DNA of 64,000 bases, from the NCBI RefSeq assembly GCF_003367245.1, contig NZ_QRGR01000017.1, forward strand, positions 1 to 64,000, in the 5' to 3' direction. The stretch is from Pontibacter diazotrophicus. Its GTDB lineage: Bacteria > Bacteroidota > Bacteroidia > Cytophagales > Hymenobacteraceae. Positions 34,665-45,448 of this stretch are shown here, piece after piece. The position numbers and the translations under genes are program-made. The first letter of the stretch is position 1. Each line of letters opens with the position of its first letter. The notes under the pieces are model-generated. The model did no database searches, was not told where the DNA came from, and saw nothing but the letters and a program-made list of their open reading frames with translations.

Positions 34665-36242
34665 TTACTTCTTGAGATCTTTCACAGCTGCCTCAAAGTA
34701 TACACTGTCAATTTCTGCTATACTCAAAGGCGCCTCTACTGCCGCTACTTTAGGCTCCACTTTAGACCCGGAATAAGCCTGTAGTTGCTCCTGCACGGAT
34801 GGCTGTGCTAAGTCAAGCACAGGCTGTGGGTAAAGCCCCAGCCAGAGAAGACCCACTATCATGGGCGCAGCTATCAGCATCTCACGGGAAGTAAGGTCAG
34901 GCAGTGCAGGCTGTTCCACTAAGGATGGCTCATAGAAAACTTTTTGCATGATGCGGAGCGAGTAAGCAGTGGCCATCACCAGACCAATGGTGGCGAAAAC
35001 GGTGAGCCAGTTGTTTGCCTGCCAGGAACCTACAAGGGTGAGAAATTCTGCAATAAAGTTACCTAGTCCCGGTAAGCCCAGGGAAGCCATTACAAAGATC
35101 AGCGCTACCACGCCCATCTTCGGGGCTCTGGACCAGAAGCCGCCCATCAGCCGGATGTCGCGGGTATGCAGGCGCTCGTACAGGAAGCCAGCTAAAATGA
35201 ACAGTGCCCCGGTGCTGAGGCCGTGCGTAATCATCTGCATCACCACCCCCTGCAGCGCCCATTCATTAAAGGCAAACACACCGAGTATCACAAAGCCCAT
35301 GTGGCTGACACTGGTATAGGCCACCAACCGTTTCAGATCAGTTTGCGAGAAGGCCAGTATGGCGCCGTATATGATGCCGATGACACCCAGCAGCATGGCC
35401 CAGGGAGCGAATTCCACGGTGGCTGTGGGGAACAGCGGCAGCACGAAGCGCAGCAAACCATAAGCGCCTGTTTTCAGCAGCAGCCCGGCCAGAATAACAC
35501 TGCCTGCCGTGGGTGCTTCGGAGTGGGCATCGGGTAGCCAGGAATGGAACGGCACCACGGGCAGTTTCACAAGGAAGGCCGCCAGAAAGCCAAACATCAG
35601 CAGGCGTGCTGCTTCAGGGGCAAGCGACGTGTTCAGCAGTGCAAAATAGTTAAAGGTGTAGGTGCCCGTCTGGCTGCCATGGATAAAGTATAAACCCAGT
35701 ATGGCCAGCAGCATGAGGAGTCCGCTGGCCTGGGTGAAGATGAAGAACTTGTAGGCGGCATAATTGCGGTTCTCATGGCCCCAGATGCCTATCAGGAAGT
35801 ACATCGGTATCAGCATCACCTCCCAGAAAAAGTAGAACAGGAAAAGATCCATGGTGAGGAAAACACCGGTGATACCTGCCAGCACCCACAGCAGGTTAAA
35901 ATGAAAGAAGCCGACTTTGTTTTTTATCTCTCTCCATGAAATCAGGATGGCCACCAGCCCTAGAAAAAAAGTAAGAAGTAGCATGAGCAGGCTTAGCCCG
36001 TCCAGTGCCAGGCTAAAGGAAACACCCCATTGCGGAATCCAGGGCAGTTCGTACTGCAGGAGCCAGGGCGAAGCACCCAAGGTGGCGGCAGGCATAGCCA
36101 GCCACAGGTAAACGGTTATGCCGAGCGTTGCCAGCACAGAGCCCAGTGCTATCCAGCGGGGAGAGGCACGGTGCCACTTTTGGGCTAGCCATGCCAGCAG
36201 CCCGCCAGCCATTAGTATCACGATAAGCCAGACTAATATCAT
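34665..36242 (-). CDS. nuoM: NADH-quinone oxidoreductase subunit M
   Basis: This 525-residue complex I membrane subunit has 14 predicted helices. Proton-channel motifs include FFWEVMLIPMYFLIGIWG, VKLPVVPFHSWLPDAHSEAPTAGSVILAGLLLKTGAYG and FSQTDLKRLVAYTSVSHMGFV. Its start overlaps the nuoL stop (ATGA at 36239-36242), so the two are probably translated together. The final 60 residues are a hydrophilic tail, longer than in E. coli (509 residues). Confidence 0.97.
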   Translation of the reverse strand: MILVWLIVILMAGGLLAWLAQKWHRASPRWIALGSVLATLGITVYLWLAMPAATLGASPWLLQYELPWIPQWGVSFSLALDGLSLLMLLLTFFLGLVAILISWREIKNKVGFFHFNLLWVLAGITGVFLTMDLFLFYFFWEVMLIPMYFLIGIWGHENRNYAAYKFFIFTQASGLLMLLAILGLYFIHGSQTGTYTFNYFALLNTSLAPEAARLLMFGFLAAFLVKLPVVPFHSWLPDAHSEAPTAGSVILAGLLLKTGAYGLLRFVLPLFPTATVEFAPWAMLLGVIGIIYGAILAFSQTDLKRLVAYTSVSHMGFVILGVFAFNEWALQGVVMQMITHGLSTGALFILAGFLYERLHTRDIRLMGGFWSRAPKMGVVALIFVMASLGLPGLGNFIAEFLTLVGSWQANNWLTVFATIGLVMATAYSLRIMQKVFYEPSLVEQPALPDLTSREMLIAAPMIVGLLWLGLYPQPVLDLAQPSVQEQLQAYSGSKVEPKVAAVEAPLSIAEIDSVYFEAAVKDLKK

Positions 36243-38125
36243 AGGAAGATGCTTATGGTTAAAATCATGATGGCGCCGACTACGACACCCGCTACATAGT
36301 TGCGTAGCACCCCGCTCTGTGTCTCAGACAACATCATATGGAAGCCTTCTGTCACACGGGCAAGACCGGTGTAGAAGCCGTCAATCACGTCGCGTTTGTT
36401 CACGTTGGCCAGGAACACGTAAGGCCGCACCAGCAAGATGTCGTACAACTTATCAAAACCCCAGCCGGAGTGCCAGAAACGATGTACAGCCATCGCCGTG
36501 CTGGAGCGGTGGATAGAGGCGAGGAGCTCGGGTTTGCTTATGTAGAAGAGGTAGGCAATGTAGATTCCGCTCAGAGACACGACCGCAGCTAATAACTGTA
36601 ACATCCACTCGTACTGGTCGAAGCCCGGCACTACGCTTATTGTGGGAAGTATGGGCGAAAGAAAATCAGAGAACAGTACTACATGCCCAAAATTATGCGG
36701 CAACTCAATAAAGCCGCCCACCAGCGAGAGCACAGCCAGTATGATCAGCGGTACCTTTATCGCCATCGTGGGCTGGTGCCCGACATGCGTTTTGGCTTTG
36801 CCATAGAAGGTGATGAAGACCATCCGGAAGGTATAAATGGAGGTGACAAATGCTCCCAGCAAACCTGCTGCATAGAGCCAGACGCTCCCGTTCTCGCCTG
36901 CCAGCTGGAGCCACAGAATCTGGTCTTTAGAATAAAAACCAGCTGACACCAAGGGGAAAGCAGCCAGCGAGGCAGCGCCAATCAGGAAGGTCCAGAACAC
37001 GACCGGCATCGATGTCCGCAGCCCGCCCATTTTGCGCATGTCCTGCTCGTGGTGTAGCGCCAGGATAATAGCGCCTGCACACAGGAAAAGCAGCGCCTTG
37101 AAAAAAGCGTGTATCATGAAGTGAAAGACTCCCGCCGACCAGGCGCCCACACCTAAAGCCAGAAACATATACCCGATCTGGCTGATGGTGGAATAGGCCA
37201 GCACCCGTTTCAGGTCATACTGCGTGAGGGCGGCAAAGCCTGCAATGAGAAGCGTAACAGCACCGATAGCAGCCACGGCCATCATAGCAACAGGGGCCAG
37301 TTCAAAAATGACGTGCATGCGTGCAATGAGGTAAACACCAGCCGTAACCATGGTGGCCGCATGTATGAGGGCGCTGACAGGTGTTGGACCCGCCATGGCA
37401 TCCGGCAGCCACGTTTGCAGCGGCAGCTGACCTGATTTACCCACAGCGCCACCTAACAGCAGAAAAGCAATGATCACGGCCATCTGTGCACCTGTATCCC
37501 ATAGTTGCACTGCCTCCGTGGAAATGGTTTGGATATGTAAAGTGCCGAAAGCCTGGAAGAGCATGAACAGCCCGATAGCCATGGCCGTGTCGCCGACGCG
37601 CGTGATGATGAAGGCTTTCCGGGCAGCATAGCCGTTCGCGGGTTCTTTGTACCAGAAGCCAATGAGCAGGTAGCTGCACAAACCTACTCCTTCCCAGCCC
37701 AGGTATAAGAGCAGGAGGTTATCTGCCATTACGAGTACCAGCATAGAGCCCACAAAAAGGTTCATGCAGGCAAAAAAGCGGGAGTAGTCGGCATCTTCGG
37801 CCATGTACTCGGTAGAGTAGACGTGGATGAGGAAACCGACGAAAGTGATCACGAAGATGAAGACCATCGAGAGTGCATCCAGGTGAAAGGCAATGGACGG
37901 GTTGAAGCCCGCCACGTTGAACCAGTTCCATACCTCCTGGTGGTAATAGGCTGGTTGGGAAGAGAGGTATTCAATGCCCAGCAGCAACGTGATAGCTGCT
38001 GATATACCGACACTGCCTGCCCCAATAGCGGTTACCAGTCCACGAGAGATCCTGTTGCCGAACAGGACCAGCAGCAGGGCACCGGCAAAGGGCAAAGCGG
38101 GAATTAACCAAAGTAAATCTGCCAT
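36239..38125 (-). CDS. nuoL: NADH-quinone oxidoreductase subunit L
   Basis: This 628-residue complex I membrane subunit has the long lateral helix and TM16 at the C-terminus (HMMLSETQSGVLRNYVAGVVVGAIMILTISIFL). Signature segments are LGWEGVGLCSYLLIGFWY, GKSGQLPLQTWLPDAMAGPTPVSALIHAATMVTAGVYLIAR and ALTQYDLKRVLAYSTISQIGYM. Its length is slightly above E. coli NuoL (613). It lies 5 bases after nuoK and 4 bases into nuoM. Confidence 0.97.
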   Translation of the reverse strand: MADLLWLIPALPFAGALLLVLFGNRISRGLVTAIGAGSVGISAAITLLLGIEYLSSQPAYYHQEVWNWFNVAGFNPSIAFHLDALSMVFIFVITFVGFLIHVYSTEYMAEDADYSRFFACMNLFVGSMLVLVMADNLLLLYLGWEGVGLCSYLLIGFWYKEPANGYAARKAFIITRVGDTAMAIGLFMLFQAFGTLHIQTISTEAVQLWDTGAQMAVIIAFLLLGGAVGKSGQLPLQTWLPDAMAGPTPVSALIHAATMVTAGVYLIARMHVIFELAPVAMMAVAAIGAVTLLIAGFAALTQYDLKRVLAYSTISQIGYMFLALGVGAWSAGVFHFMIHAFFKALLFLCAGAIILALHHEQDMRKMGGLRTSMPVVFWTFLIGAASLAAFPLVSAGFYSKDQILWLQLAGENGSVWLYAAGLLGAFVTSIYTFRMVFITFYGKAKTHVGHQPTMAIKVPLIILAVLSLVGGFIELPHNFGHVVLFSDFLSPILPTISVVPGFDQYEWMLQLLAAVVSLSGIYIAYLFYISKPELLASIHRSSTAMAVHRFWHSGWGFDKLYDILLVRPYVFLANVNKRDVIDGFYTGLARVTEGFHMMLSETQSGVLRNYVAGVVVGAIMILTISIFL

Positions 38126-38130
38126 AGCTT

Positions 38131-38439
38131 TTATCCTTTCATAAAGTTTGCGGTGTCACTGTTCAGGGTCTTCAGCTGGTGGTAAATCTGCAGGATTAAA
38201 GCCAGCCCAACAGATACCTCGGCTGCGGCCATGGTGAGAATGAAGATGAACATGATCTGCCCGTCGGGCTGCACCCAGCGCGAGCCAGCCACGATAAAGG
38301 CCAGACCAGCCGCATTCAGCATAATCTCCACAGAGATGAGCATAAAGATGATGTTGCGCCGAATCATGACGCTGATCATCCCGAGTAAGAAAAGGATTCC
38401 TGCCAGCAACAGGCCGGCTTCCATAGATACAGCATTCAT
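38131..38439 (-). CDS. nuoK: NADH-quinone oxidoreductase subunit K
   Basis: This 102-residue subunit has three membrane helices. Conserved Glu residues lie in helices 2 and 3: ISVEIMLNAAGLAFIVAG and MAAAEVSVGLALILQIY. These are the two Glu of the central proton axis. The start overlaps the nuoJ stop by 4 bases. Confidence 0.96.
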   Translation of the reverse strand: MNAVSMEAGLLLAGILFLLGMISVMIRRNIIFMLISVEIMLNAAGLAFIVAGSRWVQPDGQIMFIFILTMAAAEVSVGLALILQIYHQLKTLNSDTANFMKG

Positions 38440-38972
38440 GCGGCGGCGCTCCTTTCCTGTAAGAATCTGTGAACAACTTTTTTCTTCTGTCTGCCCAAAT
38501 GGTAGGCTCCTACAATACCTGCCATCAGCAGAATACCGCTTAACTGCACTGCCAGCACATAAGGTCCGAATAATGCCAGCCCCACCAGGCGGGCATCCAC
38601 GGCCACCACAGCGGCGGCGGGAGCTGTCTCAGCGGCGGTTATCATATAAACCAGTTCGGCTAGCAACACCAGCGACAGGATAGCAGGCCCCACCCAGACA
38701 GAAGGCTTTAGCCATTCTTTTTCCTTCTGCACATCTTCGTAAGTCAGGTTAAGCATCATAATCACGAAGATGATGAGCACCACAATGGCACCTGCATAAA
38801 CGATTACCTCCAGGGCTGCCATAAAAGGAGCTCCCAGCGTGAAGAAGACGATGGCAATGGCCAGGAAGGAAACCACGAGGTAGAGCAGCGCGTGGATCAT
38901 GTTGTAGCGTGTAATCACCATCAGGGTAGCCAGTACGGCAACGGCTGCGGCTATGTAAAAAGTCAGTTCCAT
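38436..38972 (-). CDS. nuoJ: NADH-quinone oxidoreductase subunit J
   Basis: This 178-residue membrane subunit has five helices. The segment ALEVIVYAGAIVVLIIFVIMMLNLTYEDVQKE is the conserved NuoJ helix 3 with its pi-bulge Tyr. A Lys-rich tail ends at HLGRQKKKVVHRFLQERS. It overlaps nuoK by 4 bases and follows nuoI by 4 bases. Confidence 0.96.
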   Translation of the reverse strand: MELTFYIAAAVAVLATLMVITRYNMIHALLYLVVSFLAIAIVFFTLGAPFMAALEVIVYAGAIVVLIIFVIMMLNLTYEDVQKEKEWLKPSVWVGPAILSLVLLAELVYMITAAETAPAAAVVAVDARLVGLALFGPYVLAVQLSGILLMAGIVGAYHLGRQKKKVVHRFLQERSAAA

Positions 38973-38976
38973 GGTA

Positions 38977-39492
38977 TTAAGGCATTAAGCTTTTAATATC
39001 TACAGGAGGCGTTTCGTTTTCCGCCTCACCTTTATCTTTTCCACCGATGGCCATACCGGCCACCTTATAATAATTGTAGCCGGGATACTTGCCTTCGCTG
39101 TTAATAAGCAGATCCTTCTTCTCATAGACCAGGTTCTGGCGGTTGTATTCACCCATTTCAAAATCTGGTATCAGCTGTATGGCATAAGTCGGGCAGGCTT
39201 CCTCGCAGAAGCCACAAAAAATACAGCGGGAGAAATTGATGCGGAAAAAGTCTGGATAGCGGCGGCCTGTCTCGTCTTCCGTGGCCTGCAAAGAGATACA
39301 ATCTACGGGGCAGGCAGCGGCACAGAGGTTGCAGGCCACACAGCGCTCGCCCCCGTCCGGGTCGCGTGTTAAAACGATTCTGCCTTTCCACCTCGGCGGG
39401 AGGTAGGGCTTTTCTTCCGGGTACAGTACGGTATCACGTTTGTGAAACGCATGCAGAAATGTAAGCCACATACTGCGTAAAATACTAAACAT
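38977..39492 (-). CDS. nuoI: NADH-quinone oxidoreductase subunit I (ferredoxin-like)
   Basis: This 171-residue peripheral subunit has two 4Fe-4S clusters (N6a, N6b) bound by [15 protein letters not shown] and [18 protein letters not shown]. The N-terminal amphipathic part ([15 protein letters not shown]) docks to the membrane arm. It is separated from nuoH by a 346-base gap holding REP-like repeats. Confidence 0.97.
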   Translation of the reverse strand: MFSILRSMWLTFLHAFHKRDTVLYPEEKPYLPPRWKGRIVLTRDPDGGERCVACNLCAAACPVDCISLQATEDETGRRYPDFFRINFSRCIFCGFCEEACPTYAIQLIPDFEMGEYNRQNLVYEKKDLLINSEGKYPGYNYYKVAGMAIGGKDKGEAENETPPVDIKSLMP

Positions 39493-39838
39493 GTCTGCTC
39501 CTTTCTTTTATAGTTTTTCTTTTATTCTTAAGACTTTGTCATCTCGATGACAGGAGAGAGTTGTTTAAGCTACACTTGTTTTAAGCTTCTCCTGCTGGTC
39601 GATATGGTGGTTATATTAGTCCCGGGTCAAACCACCCCTGGCCCCTCCTTGTCCAAGGAGGGGAGTCTGCTGTTCCGGTTTCTCCTGTTTTTTTTTATAG
39701 CTCACGTTTTCAGGTTTTGTGCTTTTGTATCATTTCAAACATTTACCAGAACGGCTGATGCTACACTGCTATGCTGCCTCGAACACTAGTTCCAATTCCC
39801 CTCCTTAGACAAGGAGGGGTTAGGGGTGGTTGGATATT
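39493..39838. repeat. REP-like repeat gap between nuoI and nuoH
   Basis: Two copies of a palindromic element lie in inverted orientation at 39629-39665 and 39795-39832. Each contains a 9-bp palindrome, CCCCTCCTT-n4-AAGGAGGGG (39642-39663 and 39798-39819), plus a CCACCCCT/AGGGGTGG flank. Together they form a BIME-like unit. No gene is seen in the gap, and it breaks the otherwise tight nuo locus. Confidence 0.75.
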
Positions 39839-40801
39839 TCACCCTTCCTGCCACAGCACAATAGCAGCGGTCACCAGCAAATTCACCAACGTTAGGGGCA
39901 GCAAAATCTTCCAGCCAAATTCCATCAACTGATCATATCTGGGGCGGGGCAGCGAGGCGCGTAGCAGGACGAAGATCATAAGGAAGAAGGCTGTTTTCAG
40001 GATAAACCACACGATGGGCGGTAAGAAGTCTGGGCCCAGCCAGCCGCCAAAGTAAAGGGTGACGAGCATACAGGAGATGAGCGTAATGCCCATGTATTCC
40101 CCAATAAAGAACATACCGAACTTCATGCCCGAATACTCAGAGTGGAAGCCTGCTACAATTTCACTTTCTGCCTCCGGTATATCGAATGGCAGGCGGTGCG
40201 TTTCGGCTATGCCTGCTATAAAGAAGATGATGAAGCCCAAGAACTGCGGGATGACAAACCACATGCCCGCCTGCGCCACAACAATATCAGATAATCGGAA
40301 GGAGCCACTTAGCAGCACGACACCCATCAGGGCCAGGCCCATAAAAACCTCATAAGAGATCATCTGAGCTGCACCACGCATAGCTCCCAGAAGTGCGTAT
40401 TTGTTGTTGGAGGCCCAGCCGCCCAGAATGATGCTATAGGCACCCATGGAAGACATGGCCAGGAAAAACAGCAGCCCGATGTTGAGGTCTGCCACCACAA
40501 TGCCGGGTGCAAAGGGCACCACTACAAAGCTGAGCAGTACTGTTACCACCACCACAGCAGGGGCAATTACATACACAGGCTTGTCAGCAAAAGGAGGTAT
40601 CCAGTCTTCTTTAAAGAAGAGCTTCAGCGAGTCGGCCAGCACGATGAAGAGGCCGAGCGGACCTGCCCGGTTCGGGCCATAGCGGTCCTGCCAGAGGGCC
40701 AGCATGCGGCGCTCCACCCAGATGAGTCCGGCTGCCACGTTGAGCATCACGAACAGCACGCCGCCTATAATCAGAAAGTAGTTTGGGGTTGCTTCTTCCA
40801 T
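39839..40801 (-). CDS. nuoH: NADH-quinone oxidoreductase subunit H
   Basis: This 320-residue quinone-binding membrane subunit has eight helices. Signatures are [19 protein letters not shown] near residue 31 and [41 protein letters not shown] (the conserved quinone-site loop). [18 protein letters not shown] is near the end. The start overlaps the nuoG end by 31 bases, unusually long for this locus. Confidence 0.97.
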   Translation of the reverse strand: MEEATPNYFLIIGGVLFVMLNVAAGLIWVERRMLALWQDRYGPNRAGPLGLFIVLADSLKLFFKEDWIPPFADKPVYVIAPAVVVVTVLLSFVVVPFAPGIVVADLNIGLLFFLAMSSMGAYSIILGGWASNNKYALLGAMRGAAQMISYEVFMGLALMGVVLLSGSFRLSDIVVAQAGMWFVIPQFLGFIIFFIAGIAETHRLPFDIPEAESEIVAGFHSEYSGMKFGMFFIGEYMGITLISCMLVTLYFGGWLGPDFLPPIVWFILKTAFFLMIFVLLRASLPRPRYDQLMEFGWKILLPLTLVNLLVTAAIVLWQEG

Positions 40802-43500
40802 TTTAAATTACGGTTTAAGATGGCCCATGCAGGTAATTCTGCAAAGGGTACAGGAGGTAAGCCAATCGGTAAGCCGGCTGTGCCACTGGGTATGTGCGGG
40901 CTTGTTTTCACGGGTAAATCGTAGTTCTGGCCTGCTATGGTGAAATGTAGCGTTTGCCCGTCTTCCAACTTCAGGCGCATGGCATCAGCGGCATTCAGCG
41001 CTACATAAGGTTCGGGGGCGCGCTCCATAATAGGAGGGGAGTAAATGCTTAACTCTTCGGAGCCGAACGTATGATACAGCGGCAGCATAAACAGGTGGTC
41101 CTCCAGTGGTAAAAAGTTCTGAGGAACAGCCGTAGAAAACTCTCCCGTACCGGATGGCTCAATAAGCCGCACGCCCGGGTCGCCGCCTTTCAGGTGGCCG
41201 CCTACTTCCTGCTGGTATTTATTGGTAGCCTGGTTAGAATTCCAGCCTGGCGCCCAGAAGAACGGAATCATGGACGAAGGCGGCTGGCCCCGGTATCCTT
41301 CCATGGTATAGGAAAGAGGAGAGTCAGGGTCTTCGGGCGGTTTAGGCTCGCTTACATTGACATTGGCCAGTATAGAAGTGCGTCCACTGAAACGATGTGA
41401 GGCCCGCGGAATCTTCTGGCCCGCAATGCGAAACTCAGAGGTAGGTGCAACGGCTTCAATACCACGGAATGCAGGAAGTTCAATGACAATGGCACGTAAG
41501 ATATCGTCGTAGCCGTGCCACTGGCTGATTTCATCATGCGCCACAATGGTTCCCAGTTCCGACAGCCATCGCCAGCTTTCCTGAATGTCTTCTGCGGTAG
41601 GGTGTACCTGGTAAAAGCGCTGTGCCCGCCCTTCGTTATTGATGAGCGTGCCATCAGATTCTGAAAAAGGACCTGCCGGCAACAAGATGCCTGCCGTTTC
41701 GGTCGTGCGGTTGTGCAGGTGGTCCAGCACAATAACTTGCTTGCAGGCCTTGAAGAAATTGGTGACAGTAGCCTCACCGGCACGCCTGTACAAATCATTT
41801 TCCAGGATGATAACGGTGTCGGCATAGCCGTTGAGCACAGCCTCCAGTCCTGATTCCAGTTTATGGCCCCCCAGCATTGCTAAACCCATACTGTTACATT
41901 CCGGCACAGTGAGCACGATTCCTGCAGCTCTTTCTCTCGCACATAAGGCATCTGCAATGTTGGCGGCGGCCTTTAGTACCCGTTCGTTTCCGCAGTGTGT
42001 GCCTGAAATAATCAGCGGGTTTTTAGCCGCCAGCAGCGCATCCGCAATCTGCCCGGCCAGTTTCTTTTCTTCCTTTTTCAACCCTTCTACTGGCGGACAA
42101 TCAAGGCAGATGTTATGTGCCACGGCATAACCCAGACGAGCAATCGCCTCGGGAGAGGCAAAGTAGGTTTGAGTGGCCAGTTCATCCAGTTTGGTCTCGG
42201 TGAAAGTAGCGCTAAACAGAGGCCCTTTTTCGGTCTGTACGAGTTCCCGCACCGCAGCATCCTGCCATACTGGAATATTCGCTTCGGAAACCTGCTCCAG
42301 CAGCGGCTTCTGTCTTACAGCCTGTCGTACTGCCAGCGCCAGCATAGGGGCGGTGTTTGTGAGGTCTTCTCCGAGTATGAACACCGCATCCGCCATTTCC
42401 ACCTCTCTCAGAGAAGGTGTGCGTGCTGCCCCTTCTCTTAAAATCCGAAGTGCCAAATCTGTGAGGTCATGATCCATATCAGAAACCCCATGGTGGAAGT
42501 TGTCCTCTCCAACCAGTGTTCTCAGTACATAGTTTGATTCTAAAGAGGCACGTGGCGAACCGATGCCAATGACTCTACCTGCTTTCACGGCTGAGGCCGC
42601 TGCCTTTAATGCCAGGTACTTATCGGTTGCCTCCGGTAGCTGGCTGCGCACGAGTGGTTTGCGTATGCGGCTGAGGCTGTTTACATGCTCATAGCCAAAG
42701 CGCCCGCGGTCGCACAGGAAATAACCGTTCACTTCGCCGTTATAGCGGTTGGTGATGTTTCTGAGGGTTCCGTATCGTTCCCCGGCAATGGTATTACAGC
42801 CGAGGCTGCAATGGTGGCAAATGGATGGAGCCGTGGTCAGATCCCATTTACGGGTATAGTGCTGCTTGAGGGTTTTGTCTGTGAATACACCCGTCGGACA
42901 CACTTCTGCTAAATTGCCGCTGAATTCACTTTCCAGCACACCGTCTTCGTGGCGACCAAAGTACAGGTGGTTGTGCGCCGCGAAAACATCTAAATCTTTT
43001 CCGCCTGCATAGTCTTTGTAGTAGCGCACGCAGCGATAGCACTGTATGCAGCGGTTCATCTCGTGGTTGAGGAAGGGGCCGAGGTACTGGTTGCGATAGG
43101 TGCGCTTCTCGAAGGAATACTGGCGGTAGTTGTGGCCGGTCATCACGGTCATGTCCTGCAGATGGCAGGAGCCGCCTTCGTCGCACACCGCACAGTCGTG
43201 GGGGTGGTTCGTCATGAGCCAGCCGATGACGTGGGCGCGAAATTCCTTCGCTTCCATATCGGCCACAGACACGCGCATACCATCCCGCACCTGCTCCATG
43301 CACGACATGAAGAGCTTGCCTTTGGTATCGTTTTCGTCGCGGTACACTTTTACGGCACACTGTCGGCAGGCACCTATCGACCCCATGGCGGGGTGGTAGC
43401 AAAAGTAGGGTACATCGAGGCCTAAGGTGAGGCAGGCTTCCAGCAGGTTTTTGCCTGCTGTTACGTCATAAGGTTTGTTATCTATATAGATGGTTGCCAT
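40771..43500 (-). CDS. nuoG: NADH-quinone oxidoreductase subunit G
   Basis: This 909-residue subunit is essentially the length of E. coli NuoG. Iron-sulphur ligands in order are the N-terminal 2Fe-2S ([20 protein letters not shown]), the His-ligated 4Fe-4S ([14 protein letters not shown]), N4 ([17 protein letters not shown]) and an extra CHHCSLGCN...FLCDRGRFG set. The last is the N7 cluster found only in some bacterial lines. A molybdopterin-oxidoreductase-like domain without cofactor follows. It overlaps nuoF by 19 bases. The long C-terminal part resembles the gamma-proteobacterial subunit. Confidence 0.97.
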   Translation of the reverse strand: MATIYIDNKPYDVTAGKNLLEACLTLGLDVPYFCYHPAMGSIGACRQCAVKVYRDENDTKGKLFMSCMEQVRDGMRVSVADMEAKEFRAHVIGWLMTNHPHDCAVCDEGGSCHLQDMTVMTGHNYRQYSFEKRTYRNQYLGPFLNHEMNRCIQCYRCVRYYKDYAGGKDLDVFAAHNHLYFGRHEDGVLESEFSGNLAEVCPTGVFTDKTLKQHYTRKWDLTTAPSICHHCSLGCNTIAGERYGTLRNITNRYNGEVNGYFLCDRGRFGYEHVNSLSRIRKPLVRSQLPEATDKYLALKAAASAVKAGRVIGIGSPRASLESNYVLRTLVGEDNFHHGVSDMDHDLTDLALRILREGAARTPSLREVEMADAVFILGEDLTNTAPMLALAVRQAVRQKPLLEQVSEANIPVWQDAAVRELVQTEKGPLFSATFTETKLDELATQTYFASPEAIARLGYAVAHNICLDCPPVEGLKKEEKKLAGQIADALLAAKNPLIISGTHCGNERVLKAAANIADALCARERAAGIVLTVPECNSMGLAMLGGHKLESGLEAVLNGYADTVIILENDLYRRAGEATVTNFFKACKQVIVLDHLHNRTTETAGILLPAGPFSESDGTLINNEGRAQRFYQVHPTAEDIQESWRWLSELGTIVAHDEISQWHGYDDILRAIVIELPAFRGIEAVAPTSEFRIAGQKIPRASHRFSGRTSILANVNVSEPKPPEDPDSPLSYTMEGYRGQPPSSMIPFFWAPGWNSNQATNKYQQEVGGHLKGGDPGVRLIEPSGTGEFSTAVPQNFLPLEDHLFMLPLYHTFGSEELSIYSPPIMERAPEPYVALNAADAMRLKLEDGQTLHFTIAGQNYDLPVKTSPHIPSGTAGLPIGLPPVPFAELPAWAILNRNLKWKKQPQTTF

Positions 43501-44777
43501 ACTTTGCTCCAGGGACAGTGGTGTTCGTGAATGTGTCGCTCAAAATCCTCTCTGAAATATTTCAGAGCGCTCTGCAGGGGTTCCATGGCGCCGGGTGCCA
43601 GTGCACAGAAGGTGTTGCCGGGGCCAAGGTATTTGGTATGAAAATCGAGTGTGAGCAGGTGTTCGGGTTTGCCTTCGCCTCTGTCGATGGCCAGCAATAT
43701 TTTCTCTACCCAGGGCAGCCCCTCGCGGCAAGGGGTGCAGAAGCCGCAGGACTCCTGCGCAAAAAAGTGCTGCAGGTTGTGTACAAAACCCACCGGGCAG
43801 GTCTGGTCGTCGAGGATAATCATCGTCCCGGTGCCCATGCGGCTCCCGGCTGACTGTATGGAGCCGTAGTCCATGGGTAGGTCGAGGTGTTCTTCCACCA
43901 GAAAGTCTGTAGAAGCCCCACCGGGTAAAAGACCTTTGAACAGGTAGCCGTCCTGCATGCCGCCGGCGTATTCTTCCAATATTTCACGTATGGTGGTGCC
44001 GATGGGGAGCTCCCAGCAACCGGGCTTTTTCACGCGGCCGCTTACACCAAAGAGTTTAGTGCCGGAGTCAGGGCTTTGGCTGAGGCCTTTGAACCATTCG
44101 GCCCCATTATTCACAATATGGGGGAGGTTACAAAGCGTCTCCACGTTGTTAACGATGGTGGGTTTGCCGTAGAGGCCACTCACCTGCGGGAAAGGAGGCT
44201 TGGCTCTTGGGTTGGCCCGCTTGCCCTCCAAAGCATTGAGCAAGGCGGTTTCTTCGCCGCACATGTAACGCCCCACGCCGGTGTGCAGGTGCATCTCGAG
44301 GCTAAAACCGGAGCCGAGGATGTTTTCGCCTAAATAACCGGCTTCCTGTGCCTCCTGTATGGCCTGGGTGATTTCCTGGGCGGCCAGTTTGTAGGCCCAG
44401 CGGAGGAACACGTATGAGATGGTAGCTTGTATGGCATAAGCGGCCACAATCATGCCTTCGATGAGCTGGTGCGGGTTGCCCTCCAGTAGGAGGCGGTCTT
44501 TGAAGGTGCCAGGCTCCATCTCGTCGGCGTTCGCCACCAGATACTTGGGAGTGGCTGCTTCCGGGCCCATCGGCACGAAGCTCCATTTCAGGCCCGTATT
44601 AAATCCGGCGCCGCCGCGCCCTTTCAGGTTCGAGTCTTTCACCAGCGTCTGTACTTCGACGGGTGTCATGGCCTTCAATATCTTTCGTACGGACTGGTAC
44701 CCGCCTACCTTTTCATACTCTTTCAAGCTGAGCGGTTTGCGGCCAGGTACAATGTGTTGGGTAAGGGGCAACTCCAT
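43482..44777 (-). CDS. nuoF: NADH-quinone oxidoreductase subunit F
   Basis: This 431-residue flavoprotein subunit oxidises NADH with FMN. The FMN/NADH site is GRGGAGFNTGLKWSF near residue 53. The N3 4Fe-4S cluster is in ESCGFCTPCREGLPWVEKI near residue 341. It begins 15 bases after nuoE ends and overlaps nuoG at its other end. Confidence 0.97.
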   Translation of the reverse strand: MELPLTQHIVPGRKPLSLKEYEKVGGYQSVRKILKAMTPVEVQTLVKDSNLKGRGGAGFNTGLKWSFVPMGPEAATPKYLVANADEMEPGTFKDRLLLEGNPHQLIEGMIVAAYAIQATISYVFLRWAYKLAAQEITQAIQEAQEAGYLGENILGSGFSLEMHLHTGVGRYMCGEETALLNALEGKRANPRAKPPFPQVSGLYGKPTIVNNVETLCNLPHIVNNGAEWFKGLSQSPDSGTKLFGVSGRVKKPGCWELPIGTTIREILEEYAGGMQDGYLFKGLLPGGASTDFLVEEHLDLPMDYGSIQSAGSRMGTGTMIILDDQTCPVGFVHNLQHFFAQESCGFCTPCREGLPWVEKILLAIDRGEGKPEHLLTLDFHTKYLGPGNTFCALAPGAMEPLQSALKYFREDFERHIHEHHCPWSKVWQPSI

Positions 44778-44792
44778 AGGCCCACATTCAGT

Positions 44793-45257
44793 TTAGGTAT
44801 ACTTTGTCAAGATCTCATCCAGTTGTTCCACCGTTAAATTCCGGTACAAATCGTTGTCAATCATAAGGGCGGGGGCACAGTCGCAGGTGCCGAGGCAGCA
44901 GTTTGGTAGCAGGGTAAAGCGGCCGTCTGCTGTAGTCTGGCCGTACTGTATGTTAAGGGCGCTGTAGAGGTGGTCGCGGATGCTTTCGTAGCCCATGACA
45001 TAGCAGCTGATGCTGTCGCAGAGCAAAATCACATGCCTCCCGACAGGCCTTCTGAAAATGAGGTTGTAGAAAGTTGCCACGCTGTCCAGTTCTGCCGGCG
45101 ACATGTCCACTACTTCCGCTACATCCTTCAGGCTTTCATCTGAAATCCAGCCACGGTTGTGCTGCACGATTTTAAGCGCTTCGATACAAGCGTTTTTCCG
45201 TGTCGGCACGAGGCTTATTTCATGTTCTATTTTCTGTATTTCCTCTGAAGTCAACAT
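44793..45257 (-). CDS. nuoE: NADH-quinone oxidoreductase subunit E
   Basis: This 154-residue thioredoxin-fold subunit binds the N1a 2Fe-2S cluster with Cys in LLCDSISCYVMG and LPNCCLGTCDCAPALMID. Its length is close to E. coli NuoE (166). A 271-base gap with repeats separates it from nuoCD, so it may have its own start of translation and possibly its own promoter. Confidence 0.96.
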   Translation of the reverse strand: MLTSEEIQKIEHEISLVPTRKNACIEALKIVQHNRGWISDESLKDVAEVVDMSPAELDSVATFYNLIFRRPVGRHVILLCDSISCYVMGYESIRDHLYSALNIQYGQTTADGRFTLLPNCCLGTCDCAPALMIDNDLYRNLTVEQLDEILTKYT

Positions 45258-45287
45258 TTGCTTTCAATTATGAATTAGAATTTATGG

Positions 45288-45427
45288 ATTATGATTGAAG
45301 GGTGGCTTCATCATAATTTATAGCTGTTCAATTCAGCGGCTATCGCTTCGTGTCAATGTTTTCTGCCGTTGTTGTTTCACCAAAAACTGATTTGTTTTAG
45401 CTTTCTGTTAATGGTGAAAACAACAAC
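45288..45427. repeat. Two imperfect stem-loops between nuoCD and nuoE
   Basis: One arm pair is 45288-45300 with 45306-45317 (one bulge). The other is 45368-45381 with 45413-45427 (one bulge). Both could fold in the mRNA between nuoD and nuoE. Function unknown; they may be mRNA-processing or stability sites. Confidence 0.4.
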
Positions 45428-45448
45428 AGCATGACTGTAGTACACCTT

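Noticed and set aside
34487..34675. Small frame between nuoN and nuoM
   Set aside because: Its sequence is a translation of the REP-like repeat (PLKGVGGW, LTPFKGD).
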